A stretch of DNA of 64,000 bases, taken from Aeromonas allosaccharophila. Lineage in GTDB: Bacteria; Pseudomonadota; Gammaproteobacteria; Enterobacterales; Aeromonadaceae. A model generated the notes under the pieces. That model saw only the letters and a program-made list of their open reading frames with translations. It searched no databases and had not been told where the DNA came from. The translations under genes and the position numbers were made by a program. Positions 1 through 8,536 of this stretch are shown here, piece by piece. Numbering within the stretch: the stretch's first letter is position 1; each line of letters opens with the position of its first letter. The stretch spans positions 39,110-103,109 of the forward strand of contig NZ_CDBR01000119.1 in the NCBI RefSeq assembly GCF_000819685.1. Direction: 5' to 3'.

Positions 1-1233
1 CATCAGCAGCTAAATAATTATTTATTTGATAAGAATTTTCATGGTGTCTATCAGAAGGCCGCAGAAATATGCTTATCTCCAATAGTTCCAGCTAAGGATA
101 GGTTCGTTGCTCTTTTATATTATTGGCAAGCTTTTCAAATTGCGCCATTTACAAATGTAAGTAAAGATATTCTTTATGAAAACTATGAAATTTGTCATAG
201 GTTTATTTCCCTGGCTAGAGAACAAAAAAGTAGGGTTCATAGACTGATTGCAATAGGCAAAGCTCGAAGAGTTAAATTTAAGCTCCAACTAGATCAATTG
301 CATGCAATACATAATTCCATTAGTCACTTTGAAAAAGGCTCTTTTGAACACGCTATATTTAATAACCAAACACAGCAGCTCTATCATGAGGGTTGCATTT
401 CATTACAAAAATGCATTGAGTTATGCCATCGATTAACAAGAGATGGACAATATAATATCCTCTCTGATTTCTTTATCGATATATACCCATCAATATTGAT
501 TTTTACCTCAATTCATGAGGCACGTGGCACAAAGGAATCAATAGAGTTCTTGGGAAATTGGCATAAAAGTATGGCTGGTCTTGTAATGACTTGCTGTGTT
601 ATATCAAAAGATTTTGTTAAAATTGAACAATTATACTACTTGGTTTTCATGATGGTTAATAAAAACCATGTGAATGCGCAGGAGATACGCGAAGTCGTTA
701 TTTCAAATATTCCTGATATGACTGATGTGTTAGATGGTATTGAGAGGGCTGTACAAGAAAAAAGCAAGGTTCAAGACTTTTATTCCATCAGTATTGAAGA
801 GCAGCAAGCATATTTTATAAACATAGCTAAGAACTTAGGAATGGATCCAGATGACCAAGACAGTGAGTTTGGTCGTGTCGTAGATATGGGGTTAAAGAAC
901 TATGACCCTACTAATATTATGAAGAATTGTGAGCATTTATTTGTTCATTATCGTCCGGGTGGTATTATCGCTCAATCACTAAGGATGCATTCTGTTGGTG
1001 GTTTACATCTATTAGTATGCTTAAAGTATGGTTATGCTCAAGGAACAGGAAATCTATTAACCATGTTATATGATGATTCGGATGGCCCTAATCTGGGATA
1101 TTCCTTTAAACAGCAGCATTGTATAGGTTGTTCTGACTGTAAGCCTAGAGCACAAGAGTGGTCATGGAGTCTTAAATGGTATGAGTCGGCTGTAAAGGAA
1201 AACATACCGTTTTTAAGTAAGTATAAATTTTAA
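1..1233 (+). CDS. Unrecognised protein, 5' end cut by window
   Basis: The reading frame is open from base 1 without a stop, so the gene begins before the window; at least 410 residues are visible. A TTG at 298 is only an internal codon. The protein looks largely alpha-helical and has no signal peptide or membrane segment. Near its C-terminus lies a cysteine cluster, CIGCSDCKPR, followed by a tryptophan-rich stretch (EWSWSLKWYE), which could bind a metal. I do not recognise the family. The DNA is visibly AT-rich with A/T-ending codons, unlike every other gene in the window, which suggests horizontal acquisition. Helical proteins of this kind are common in defence islands, but nothing here proves that role. 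Confidence 0.75.
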   Translation, partial: HQQLNNYLFDKNFHGVYQKAAEICLSPIVPAKDRFVALLYYWQAFQIAPFTNVSKDILYENYEICHRFISLAREQKSRVHRLIAIGKARRVKFKLQLDQLHAIHNSISHFEKGSFEHAIFNNQTQQLYHEGCISLQKCIELCHRLTRDGQYNILSDFFIDIYPSILIFTSIHEARGTKESIEFLGNWHKSMAGLVMTCCVISKDFVKIEQLYYLVFMMVNKNHVNAQEIREVVISNIPDMTDVLDGIERAVQEKSKVQDFYSISIEEQQAYFINIAKNLGMDPDDQDSEFGRVVDMGLKNYDPTNIMKNCEHLFVHYRPGGIIAQSLRMHSVGGLHLLVCLKYGYAQGTGNLLTMLYDDSDGPNLGYSFKQQHCIGCSDCKPRAQEWSWSLKWYESAVKENIPFLSKYKF

Positions 1234-1654
1234 ATCATAGGCAGGTTTTTATTCGTAGCCTATTGATTAATATTGTTCCATCTTGAACGACTCGTATGTT
1301 GGTGTTGAACTAAGTGAAGCCCAACGTTTACCGCGAACAGCTTTATCAAGGCAATAATCGGATAATTCGGCCTTATTCGATTATTGCCATCCCTCTTGAT
1401 TAGACGCTGGCGGATTGGTTTTACTCCGCATGTTGGGCTTCGCTGCGCTCAGCGCCAACCTACGCCTGCGCCAACCTATGTCCCGCACGACGTCCTAACC
1501 CGCATCAAAGCCCCCATCAACCACCAAACCGGCCTTGGCCCCACTCTTGCTAAGTCTTATCCCATTGATGGCCGTGGCCGCCATGAATTTCCTGCCGTGA
1601 TCCGCCCCGAACGGGGTGAATGACGGGGGAGGGCGGCCCGGCAGAGACTTTCTG
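1234..1654. other. Gene-free stretch between island gene and fdh locus
   Basis: Contains the 126-bp palindrome described separately. A second small stem (GTTGG/CCAAC, 1432-1459) overlaps its right end. The composition changes here from AT-rich to GC-rich. The short frames in it have no plausible ribosome binding site or recognisable product. The promoter of the formate dehydrogenase locus should lie at its right end, but no clear consensus could be picked out. Confidence 0.5.
1316..1441. repeat. 126-bp imperfect palindrome with 10-bp terminal inverted repeats
   Basis: The ends are GAAGCCCAAC (1316-1325) and GTTGGGCTTC (1432-1441), exact reverse complements. The centre is a hairpin with 16-bp arms at 1350-1365 and 1373-1388, one mismatch and a 7-base loop; parts between also pair loosely. 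The ends fit the RYYYAAC/GTTRRRY core of integron attC sites, but the same words occur in REP-like elements of these bacteria. It lies between the AT-rich gene and the GC-rich core, so it may mark the boundary of the acquired segment. Confidence 0.6.
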
Positions 1655-2233
1655 ATGGGAGCCGTGACAGTGCAAGACACCACCAATACCTTGTCCCCGC
1701 AGCGCTGGCTGCAACTGGAGTTAAAGGCCATCGACAGCCAGGTTGGCCGCTGGCAGAGCCGCCGTTTCGAGATTGCGGCGCTCCACCCCGCCGAACCGGA
1801 GGCTGCCGGTGCCTTGCCTCTTACCCTGTTTCGTGATGAGCGGGGGGATTATCGCTTCAATCTGAGCTCCGGCTCGCCCCGCCTGTTTGTCACCGGAAGC
1901 CGCGTGGACAGTGGCTTTGTGGCCGATGGCCTGACCCTGAGCCAGACCGTGGCCGCTGCCTATATGGATGGCGAGCGGCAGGTGCTCTCCTGCCCGCTGC
2001 CCGAGGCGCTGCAAGCCTGGGTGGAGGCCTTTATCGGTCGCCACGGCGAGCTGCTGGAGGCCCGTCGCAAGGGCAAGAAGGGCAAGGGGCGGGCGCAGGA
2101 TCAGCTCGGTGTCGATAGCCAGGATCAAGCCAGCTGTGGCGCCGTCAAAGCCACCGGCCCCGATGGCCGTGAGCGTGGCAGCGACGCCGGAACCTGTGCC
2201 GTAAACAAGGCCGGAAACAGCGCCCATGAGTGA
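1655..2233 (+). CDS. DUF3305 domain protein of formate dehydrogenase locus
   Basis: A cytoplasmic protein of about 192 residues whose N-terminal two thirds match the DUF3305 family; the C-terminal third is basic (KGKKGKG) and low complexity. DUF3305 genes are found almost only beside respiratory formate dehydrogenases, together with DUF3306, as here. The exact function is unknown; an assembly or maturation role is inferred from context. The start is uncertain: ATG 1655 is chosen, but GTG 1616 and GTG 1664 (with a GGGAG just before it) are also in frame. The 3' end overlaps the next gene by 8 bases, so the two are probably translationally coupled. Confidence 0.75.
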   Translation: MGAVTVQDTTNTLSPQRWLQLELKAIDSQVGRWQSRRFEIAALHPAEPEAAGALPLTLFRDERGDYRFNLSSGSPRLFVTGSRVDSGFVADGLTLSQTVAAAYMDGERQVLSCPLPEALQAWVEAFIGRHGELLEARRKGKKGKGRAQDQLGVDSQDQASCGAVKATGPDGRERGSDAGTCAVNKAGNSAHE

Positions 2234-2819
2234 GTTCCTCAAGCGCTGGTCGTCTCGCAAGAGTGAGGCGCGCAAGCATCAGGTATTGCAGCCGAAGGAA
2301 GAGGTTAGCCCCGAGGTGGTTGCCGCCCCTATCGAAGGCAGTGGCGAAGGTGAAATTCCAGATACTGCGCTGGATAGCCCCGTAGTCAGCACTGACAAGG
2401 GGAACAGTGAACCCCTTGCCGTTGAGGGGGCTGGGAGTGGCGAGCCGCAGCTAACAACAGCCCAGCCGGGCAAGGCCAAACTCCCCGACAGGGAGGCGCT
2501 GCGGGCCATGTTTCGCAGCCACAAGCCGGATGGACTCGACGACTACACCCAGGATTTCAGCCAGCCCGAATTGCTGCCCGCAGCCCTGACCGCCGGGCTG
2601 CGCAACTGGCTGGTAGATCAGGTGACTGCCCCTGACAGCGAATCGGCCAACCCGGCCAGCGCCTCCGTTGAACCGGTTGCGCTTGTCAGCGCACCTGCCG
2701 CCGACGAGCTGGCTGATAACCATTCTCAAACCCACACCGACGATCGGGACATTTTGGTTTCCTCTGGTGGACAAAATGTCCCAACCAAGGGTGGGGGAAT
2801 GGAACCTTCAGGATCCTGA
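2226..2819 (+). CDS. DUF3306 domain protein of formate dehydrogenase locus
   Basis: A 197-residue protein starting MSEFLKRWSSRKSEA, the typical opening of DUF3306 proteins. A central segment, roughly residues 78-125, holds the family core (LPDREALRAMFRSHKPDGLDDYTQDF...LPAALTAGLRNWL in pieces); both flanks are acidic, proline/alanine-rich and probably disordered. No signal peptide is seen, so it acts in the cytoplasm. It always travels with DUF3305 and formate dehydrogenase genes, so a role in enzyme assembly or in partnering the ferredoxin encoded next is likely but unproven. It overlaps the DUF3305 gene by 8 bases; the next gene follows after about 100 bases. Confidence 0.8.
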   Translation: MSEFLKRWSSRKSEARKHQVLQPKEEVSPEVVAAPIEGSGEGEIPDTALDSPVVSTDKGNSEPLAVEGAGSGEPQLTTAQPGKAKLPDREALRAMFRSHKPDGLDDYTQDFSQPELLPAALTAGLRNWLVDQVTAPDSESANPASASVEPVALVSAPAADELADNHSQTHTDDRDILVSSGGQNVPTKGGGMEPSGS

Positions 2820-2922
2820 CTCCCTGTCAGTCACTTTTTTTCCGGGGGAGTTGGCTCGCCTCTTGCTCTCTCGGCTTACCAACAAGCGCCCATCCCATGA
2901 GGTGGTGCGCACAGGAGCGTAT

Positions 2923-4668
2923 GTGAGCACTGAACAAACATTGCCAAATCTGACCCCAAATCTAGCCTCCAATCTTGCCCATGGGGCGGGGGCGGCCGAG
3001 CATAACGCGCGCGCTCGCGCCTATGCGCAGCAGCATACGGTCAAGACCGACAACCTGATCCCGGCCACTGTCTCTTACCAGAGTCAGGGGCGCCTGCTGC
3101 TGGTCGGCCCGGAAGATCGCATTCGCCGCGCCGCCAGCCTGCTGCCCGCCGGGGTGAAGCCCACCCTGCTGGTGAGCGAAGCGGTCCACGATGCCGAGGC
3201 GGCCGATCTCGAAACCATTTTCGATGCCACCGCATCCCTCGCAGCCCTGGCCCTGCGCGAGCCGAGCCTGACAGGGTATCTGGGGCAGTTCCAGCTTACC
3301 GGCCTCAATGGGCAGGGTGAGCGGGTTAACTTGGCGGCGCTCTGTTTTACTCAGCAGGCTGCGGAAAATGGCGAGCCGCGCTTTGATCTGGTGGCCGATC
3401 TGGGCCGTTCCCCGCTCTTTGCGCTGGAGCGTCCGCCGGTCGGTTATCTGCATCTGGCCGATGATCAAGGGCTGGCCGAACGGCTTGCCGAGCTCTGTGC
3501 GCTGACCGGTATCTTCGACAAGCCGCGCTATTTTCGCCTCGACCCCGAGGCCTGCGCCTTTACCGCCCGCGGCGTGCCCGGTTGTAGCCGCTGTCTCGAT
3601 GTCTGCCCGACCGATGCGCTCAAGCCCATCAATGGTCGCATCCAGATCGATCCCCATCTCTGTCAGGGTTTCGGTAGCTGCGCCTCGGCCTGTCCGACCG
3701 GGGCGATTGCCTATCACCAGCCCGATGCCAACACCAGCGGTGACTACCTGTTCCGATTGCTCAAGCATTATCGGGAGGCGGGCGGCGAAGCGCCGCAGTT
3801 GCTGATCGCTGGTGAAAACGAGCGCGAATGGGTGGAAACCGAACTTGCTGCTCTGCCTGCCAACTGGCTGCCGGTCTGGGTGGAGGAGAGCGCCAGTTTA
3901 GGCATCGAGAGCTGGTTCGACGCCCTCGCCTATGGCGCCAGTGCGGTGCGCATCGCGCTGGGCGACGATGCCCCCGCAAGCGTCCGTGCGCTGGTTGAGC
4001 GGGAGCTGGCCAGCGCCGCCGTGCTCTTGGCGGGCGCTGGGCTTGCTACCGATCGCATCGCCCTGTTTAACCCGGATGCCGAACAAGATAAGCCGATCTC
4101 CGGTGAACCAGCCATTGCCCTGCTGGAGAAGCCACTCAGAGGGGATAAGCGGGAGAACCTGTTCGCCGCCTTCGATGCGCTCTGGCAGGCCAATGAGGGG
4201 AGCCGCGAGCCGCTGGCAGTGCCCCATGGCGCCCCTTACGGCACTGTCGAGCTCAAACAATCTGATTGCACCCTCTGCATGGGTTGCGTGGCGGTCTGCC
4301 CGAGCCGCGCTCTGCATGCGGTGGGTCATGCGCCGGGCCTCAACTTTATCGAGCAGGATTGCATCCAGTGCGGCATGTGTGAAAAGGCGTGCCCCGAGCA
4401 GGCCATAGTGCTCATGCCTCGTCTGCAACCCGTGCCCGAAGCGCGCCGCGCCGTGCAGAGCCTGAAAGCCGAAGAGGCTGCCTGCTGCATTCGCTGCTCC
4501 AAGCCGTTCGCGCCCGCCTCGATGATCCGCCGCATCCAGCAAAAACTGGCCGGTCACTCCCACTTCCAGAACGAGGCCGCCCAGCGGTTGCTGATGTGCG
4601 AGGACTGTCGGGTCAAGGATGTGTTTGCGGCGCTGGCGGCGGATCCCGTCTCCCAGCTCAAGGTGTGA
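2923..4668 (+). CDS. Multi-cluster 4Fe-4S protein of formate dehydrogenase locus
   Basis: A soluble 581-residue iron-sulfur protein. Two ferredoxin-like pairs are visible: one in the middle (CSRCLDVCP ... CQGFGSCASACP) and one later (CTLCMGCVAVCP ... CIQCGMCEKACP), enough for about four 4Fe-4S clusters. The C-terminus adds two CxxC pairs (CIRC, CEDC) that look zinc-binding. Proteins of this type accompany formate dehydrogenases in Shewanella and Vibrio and probably carry electrons during enzyme maturation or turnover. The GTG at 2923 is preferred because AGGAG lies 5 bases upstream; the frame stays open further upstream, but that part overlaps the DUF3306 gene and has no family character. Confidence 0.85.
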   Translation: MSTEQTLPNLTPNLASNLAHGAGAAEHNARARAYAQQHTVKTDNLIPATVSYQSQGRLLLVGPEDRIRRAASLLPAGVKPTLLVSEAVHDAEAADLETIFDATASLAALALREPSLTGYLGQFQLTGLNGQGERVNLAALCFTQQAAENGEPRFDLVADLGRSPLFALERPPVGYLHLADDQGLAERLAELCALTGIFDKPRYFRLDPEACAFTARGVPGCSRCLDVCPTDALKPINGRIQIDPHLCQGFGSCASACPTGAIAYHQPDANTSGDYLFRLLKHYREAGGEAPQLLIAGENEREWVETELAALPANWLPVWVEESASLGIESWFDALAYGASAVRIALGDDAPASVRALVERELASAAVLLAGAGLATDRIALFNPDAEQDKPISGEPAIALLEKPLRGDKRENLFAAFDALWQANEGSREPLAVPHGAPYGTVELKQSDCTLCMGCVAVCPSRALHAVGHAPGLNFIEQDCIQCGMCEKACPEQAIVLMPRLQPVPEARRAVQSLKAEEAACCIRCSKPFAPASMIRRIQQKLAGHSHFQNEAAQRLLMCEDCRVKDVFAALAADPVSQLKV

Positions 4669-4677
4669 GGGCCAGTG

Positions 4678-5295
4678 ATGAGTGAACAACATAACGAAAA
4701 GGCTGGCGAACTGACCATGACAGAACTGGAACAGAGCAGCGCCGATCTCTACGCCCTGCTGGCGAGCCTCTGGCGCGCCGCTCCCCGTGGCGAACAGCTC
4801 GCCTGGCTGCAAGGGTTGCAGGCTATGCCGGGCCCCTTTGCCAGAGGGCTCGGGCTGGTGCAGCTGGCGGCTAGCAGCCACCACGAAAACGAGCTTACCG
4901 AGGAGTATCAGGATCTCTTTATCGGGCTGGGGCGCGGGGAGATAGTGCCGTTTGCATCCTGGTATCTCACCGGCTCTTTGATGGAGCTGCCGCTGGCGGT
5001 GCTGCGCGCAGATCTGCAGTCCCTCGGTTTCGAGCGCCAGAGCGGAGTATGCGAGCCGGAAGATCATCTCGCCGCCCTCTGTGAGGTGATGGCGGTACTG
5101 ATTGGCGAGCAGCACCCGGAGCGCAACCGCTTCTATGAACGCCACCTTGCCCCCTGGGTACTCGCCTGCTGCCGCGATCAGCAACAGGCGAAAGGGGGCA
5201 GCTTCTACCGGGCGGTCGGCGCCCTTGCCGAAGATTTCTTCAAGCTGGAAAACGAATTGCGCCTGCCGTTTGGCGCCTGCGTGGTGAGGGGCTGA
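4678..5295 (+). CDS. TorD/DmsD-family molybdoenzyme chaperone
   Basis: A 205-residue all-helical protein of the TorD family, cytoplasmic chaperones that bind the Tat signal and apo-form of a molybdoenzyme until its cofactor is inserted. Family features are the ELTEEYQDLFIGLGRGEIVPFASWYLTG region and the later EPEDHLAALCEVMAVL helix. Its place directly before two Tat-signal proteins, FdhX and the catalytic subunit FdhA, indicates that FdhA is its client. Start ATG 4678 follows a GAGGG motif; a GTG three bases earlier is an alternative. It begins 9 bases after the ferredoxin gene stop, so it belongs to the same operon. Confidence 0.88.
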   Translation: MSEQHNEKAGELTMTELEQSSADLYALLASLWRAAPRGEQLAWLQGLQAMPGPFARGLGLVQLAASSHHENELTEEYQDLFIGLGRGEIVPFASWYLTGSLMELPLAVLRADLQSLGFERQSGVCEPEDHLAALCEVMAVLIGEQHPERNRFYERHLAPWVLACCRDQQQAKGGSFYRAVGALAEDFFKLENELRLPFGACVVRG

Positions 5296-5316
5296 ACGCC
5301 CCTGTCTGTGCACAAT

Positions 5317-5348
5317 AAGAGCTGTGCATAACAAGAGCTGCGCATAAC
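5317..5348 (+). repeat. Two tandem 16-bp repeats before fdhX
   Basis: AAGAGCTGTGCATAAC at 5317-5332 is followed immediately by AAGAGCTGCGCATAAC at 5333-5348, differing at one base. They lie in the 133-bp gap between the chaperone gene and fdhX. They may be regulator-binding repeats or a simple duplication; no known operator is recognised. Confidence 0.6.
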
Positions 5349-5428
5349 AAAACGAGCAGACGAGATATCCCATTGGACGCGAAGCTGGCGCGCAGGCGCC
5401 AGCAAGAACAACAACAGAGGTCACAAGA

Positions 5429-5632
5429 ATGAGCGATGAACAGCTGAAAGACCCGTCCCGCCGCAATCTAATCAAGGGAGTTGGCGTGGTCGCCACCATA
5501 GGCGTGTTGGCCGGTGCCACCGGTCGGGTGGTGGGCAAAGAGGTGCTGACCCACGACACCGAGCCTGACAAGGGCTATCGGGAGACCCCCCATGTTCACG
5601 ACTTTTATCGCACCCTGCGCGGCACCGACTGA
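5429..5632 (+). CDS. fdhX: FdhX, small Tat-signal protein of formate dehydrogenase
   Basis: A 67-residue protein with a twin-arginine signal at the start (SRRNLIKG, arginines 11-12) followed by a hydrophobic stretch, then a short tail (HVHDFYRTLRGTD). This matches the family known as formate dehydrogenase region Tat target, found just before the catalytic subunit gene in Shewanella and relatives. It is probably exported folded or stays membrane-anchored by its Tat helix, and may assist FdhA export or assembly; its true role is unsettled. A GAGG lies before the ATG. It ends 23 bases before fdhA. Confidence 0.85.
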   Translation: MSDEQLKDPSRRNLIKGVGVVATIGVLAGATGRVVGKEVLTHDTEPDKGYRETPHVHDFYRTLRGTD

Positions 5633-5655
5633 GCCGGATCAGTGAAGGAGAACTC

Positions 5656-8532
5656 ATGAAACTGACAAAACGTGCCGAGCTGCCCCAAGTGGGCGAGCAG
5701 GGCAATGAGGCCATTCGCGGTCAGGGGCTGACCCGCCGCGCCTTTATGGTCAACTCGGGTCTGGTGGCCGGTGGCGCCGTGGCCGCCGGTTGGCTGGCGC
5801 CAGCCATGATGCAGCGGGCCGAAGCCAAAACCGTCGCGGCCGGGGTGCCGGTCGAGGTGAAGCGCACCATCTGTTCCCACTGCTCGGTGGGCTGCGGCGT
5901 TTATGCCGAGGTGCAGAACGGCGTCTGGACCGGTCAGGAGCCGGCCTTTGATCACCCCTTCAACTTGGGCGGTCACTGCGCCAAGGGAGCGGCCCTGCGC
6001 GAGCACGGCCACGGTGAGCGTCGACTCAAGTATCCGATGAAGCTGGTGGGCGGCAAGTGGCAGCGCATCAGCTGGGATCAGGCCATCGAAGAGGTGGGCA
6101 ACGAGGTGCTGCGCCTGCGCAAGGAGTCCGGCCCCGACAGCGTCTACTGGCTCGGCTCCGCCAAGCACTCCAACGAGCAGGCCTACCTGTTTCGCAAGAT
6201 GGCGTCCCTGTGGGGCACCAACAACGTGGATCACCAGGCGCGGATCTGCCACTCCACCACGGTCGCTGGCGTCGCCAACACCTGGGGCTACGGCGCCATG
6301 ACCAACAGCCTGAACGACATGCATAACAGCAAGTCGATCATGTTTATCGGCTCCAACCCGGCGGAGGCCCACCCGGTCGCCATGCAGCACATCCTGCTGG
6401 CGAAAGAGCGCAACGGCTGCAAGATCCTGGTGGTCGACCCGCGCCGCACCCGCACCGCCGCCAAGGCTGACATGTACCTCTCCCTGCGTCCGGGCACCGA
6501 CGTCGCCTTTATCTGGGGCATGCTCTGGCATATCTTCAAGAACGGCTGGGAAGACAAGGAGTTCATCCGCACCCGCGTCTACGGCATGGACGAGGTGCAA
6601 AAAGAGGTGGCGCGCTGGACTCCGGCGGAAGTTGAGCGGGTGACCGGCCTCAACGAGCAGCAGGTTCATGGCGCCGCCAAGCTGCTGGCCGACAACCGTC
6701 CCGGCTGCGTGGTCTGGTGCATGGGCGGTACCCAGCACACCACCGGCAACAACAATACCCGCGCATACTGCATCCTCGAACTGGCCCTCGGTAACGTGGG
6801 CAAGAGCGGGGCGGGCACCAACATCTTCCGTGGTCACGACAACGTGCAGGGCGCCACCGATTTTGGCGTCACCTCCGACTCTCTGCCCGGCTACTACGGG
6901 CTGGAAGAGGGCTCCTGGAAGCACTGGGCCCGGGTGTGGGATGTCGACTACGAGTGGATCAAGGCCCGCTTCGACAACAAGGCCTACAACGGCAAGTTGC
7001 CGATGAACAACAACGGCATTCCTGTCTCCCGCTGGGTGGATGGTGTGCTGGAGAACGCCGATCTGATCGAGCAGGGTTCCAACATCCGCGCCATGTTCTA
7101 CTGGGGCCATGCGGTCAACTCTCAGACCCGCGGCCCCGAGATGAAGAAGGCGATGCAAAAGCTCGACATGATGGTGATTGTCGATCCGTATCCCACCGTC
7201 GCCTCGGTGATGAATGATCGCACCGACGGCGTCTACCTGCTGCCGGCCACCACCCAGTTCGAGACCTATGGTTCCGTTACCGCCACTAACCGCTCCATGC
7301 AGTGGCGCGACAAGGTGATAGAACCCCTGTTCGAATCCAAGGTGGACCACGAGATCATGTATCTGCTGAGCAAGAAGCTCGGCTTTGCCGACCAGCTGTT
7401 CAAGCACATCAAGGTGGAGAACAACGAGCCGCTCTTGGAAGACATCACCCGCGAATACAACCGCGGCATGTGGAGCGTGGGCTACACCGGCCAGAGCCCG
7501 GAGCGGCTCAAGGCGCACCAGCAGAACTGGCACACCTTCCACAAGACCAACCTCAAGGCTGAGGGCGGCCCGGTCAGTGGCGAAGTGTACGGTCTGCCCT
7601 GGCCCTGCTGGGGCACCCCGGAGATGAAGCATCCTGGCAGCCACATCCTCTACGACACCAGCATTCCGGTGTCGGAAGGGGGCGGCGGTTTCCGTGCTCG
7701 TTTCGGCATCGAGTATCAGGGCGTCTCGCTGCTGGCCGAAGACTCCTGGCCGAAGGGGAGCGAGGTGGAAGATGGCTATCCCGAGATCACTGCCGACCTG
7801 ATGAAGCAGCTCGGCTGGTGGGATGAGCTGACCGAAGCCGAGAAGAAAGAGGCCGAGGGCAAGAACTGGAAGACCGACCTCTCCGGCGGTATCCAGCGGG
7901 TGGCCATCAAGCACGGTTTCGTGCCTTACGGCAACGCCAAGGCGCGCTGCGTGGTGTGGACCTTCCCGGATCAGGTGCCCAAGCACCGTGAGCCGCTCTA
8001 CACCCCGCGCCGGGATCTGCTGGCCGACTACGCCACCTGGCCTGATTCGAAGAGCCTGTGGCGCCTGCCGACCCAGTATGCCTCGGTGCAGGAGAAGGAT
8101 GTCAGCAAGGAGTTCCCGATCATTCTTACCTCCGGCCGTCTGGTGGAGTACGAGGGGGGCGGCGATGAGACCCGCTCCAACCCCTGGCTGGCTGAATTGC
8201 AGCAGGAGATGTTCGTCGAGATGAACCCGGCGGATGCCAACGATGTCGGCGTCCGCGACGGTCAGGATGTGTGGGTCGAGGGGCCGGAAGGGGGCCGGGT
8301 CAAGGTGAAGGCGCTGGTGACCCCGCGGGTCAAGCCGGGGCTCGCCTTTATGCCGTTCCACTTCGGCGGCCACTTTGAGGGCCAGGATCTGCGATCCAAA
8401 TATCCGGAAGGGTCAGACCCCTATGTGCTGGGGGAATCGGTCAACATAGTCACCACCTATGGCTATGACCCGGTCACCCAGATGCAGGAGACCAAGGTCA
8501 CCCTGTGCCGTTTTCGCAAAGTAGGAGCCTGA
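5656..8532 (+). CDS. fdhA: Formate dehydrogenase catalytic subunit (molybdopterin, cysteine type)
   Basis: A 958-residue molybdopterin oxidoreductase that oxidises formate to CO2 in the periplasm. A Tat signal lies at the start (LTRRAFM, arginines 27-28) and is followed by a hydrophobic segment. A 4Fe-4S motif is formed by Cys73, Cys76, Cys80 and Cys108. The catalytic position, selenocysteine in E. coli FdnG (RVU-HGPTV), is an ordinary cysteine here, Cys198 in ARICHSTTV (TGC at 6247), with the neighbouring histidine kept. The C-terminal molybdopterin-dinucleotide-binding domain is complete. Length fits the family. A GGAG motif precedes the ATG. It is in one operon with fdhX, fdhB and fdhC. 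A large opposite-strand open frame over this gene is a codon-bias shadow. Confidence 0.96.
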   Translation: MKLTKRAELPQVGEQGNEAIRGQGLTRRAFMVNSGLVAGGAVAAGWLAPAMMQRAEAKTVAAGVPVEVKRTICSHCSVGCGVYAEVQNGVWTGQEPAFDHPFNLGGHCAKGAALREHGHGERRLKYPMKLVGGKWQRISWDQAIEEVGNEVLRLRKESGPDSVYWLGSAKHSNEQAYLFRKMASLWGTNNVDHQARICHSTTVAGVANTWGYGAMTNSLNDMHNSKSIMFIGSNPAEAHPVAMQHILLAKERNGCKILVVDPRRTRTAAKADMYLSLRPGTDVAFIWGMLWHIFKNGWEDKEFIRTRVYGMDEVQKEVARWTPAEVERVTGLNEQQVHGAAKLLADNRPGCVVWCMGGTQHTTGNNNTRAYCILELALGNVGKSGAGTNIFRGHDNVQGATDFGVTSDSLPGYYGLEEGSWKHWARVWDVDYEWIKARFDNKAYNGKLPMNNNGIPVSRWVDGVLENADLIEQGSNIRAMFYWGHAVNSQTRGPEMKKAMQKLDMMVIVDPYPTVASVMNDRTDGVYLLPATTQFETYGSVTATNRSMQWRDKVIEPLFESKVDHEIMYLLSKKLGFADQLFKHIKVENNEPLLEDITREYNRGMWSVGYTGQSPERLKAHQQNWHTFHKTNLKAEGGPVSGEVYGLPWPCWGTPEMKHPGSHILYDTSIPVSEGGGGFRARFGIEYQGVSLLAEDSWPKGSEVEDGYPEITADLMKQLGWWDELTEAEKKEAEGKNWKTDLSGGIQRVAIKHGFVPYGNAKARCVVWTFPDQVPKHREPLYTPRRDLLADYATWPDSKSLWRLPTQYASVQEKDVSKEFPIILTSGRLVEYEGGGDETRSNPWLAELQQEMFVEMNPADANDVGVRDGQDVWVEGPEGGRVKVKALVTPRVKPGLAFMPFHFGGHFEGQDLRSKYPEGSDPYVLGESVNIVTTYGYDPVTQMQETKVTLCRFRKVGA

Positions 8533-8536
8533 TCCC

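Noticed and set aside
1262..1275. FNR-like half site (TTGAT) upstream of the fdh locus
   Set aside because: Only one half matches, and it is almost 400 bases from the first gene, inside the AT-rich segment.
3898..5571. 557-codon open frame on the minus strand
   Set aside because: Shadow of the ferredoxin and chaperone genes on the + strand; low-complexity, no recognisable domain.
5605..8373. 922-codon open frame on the minus strand opposite fdhA
   Set aside because: It is antisense to a clear enzyme gene, has no family features and results from GC-rich codon bias.
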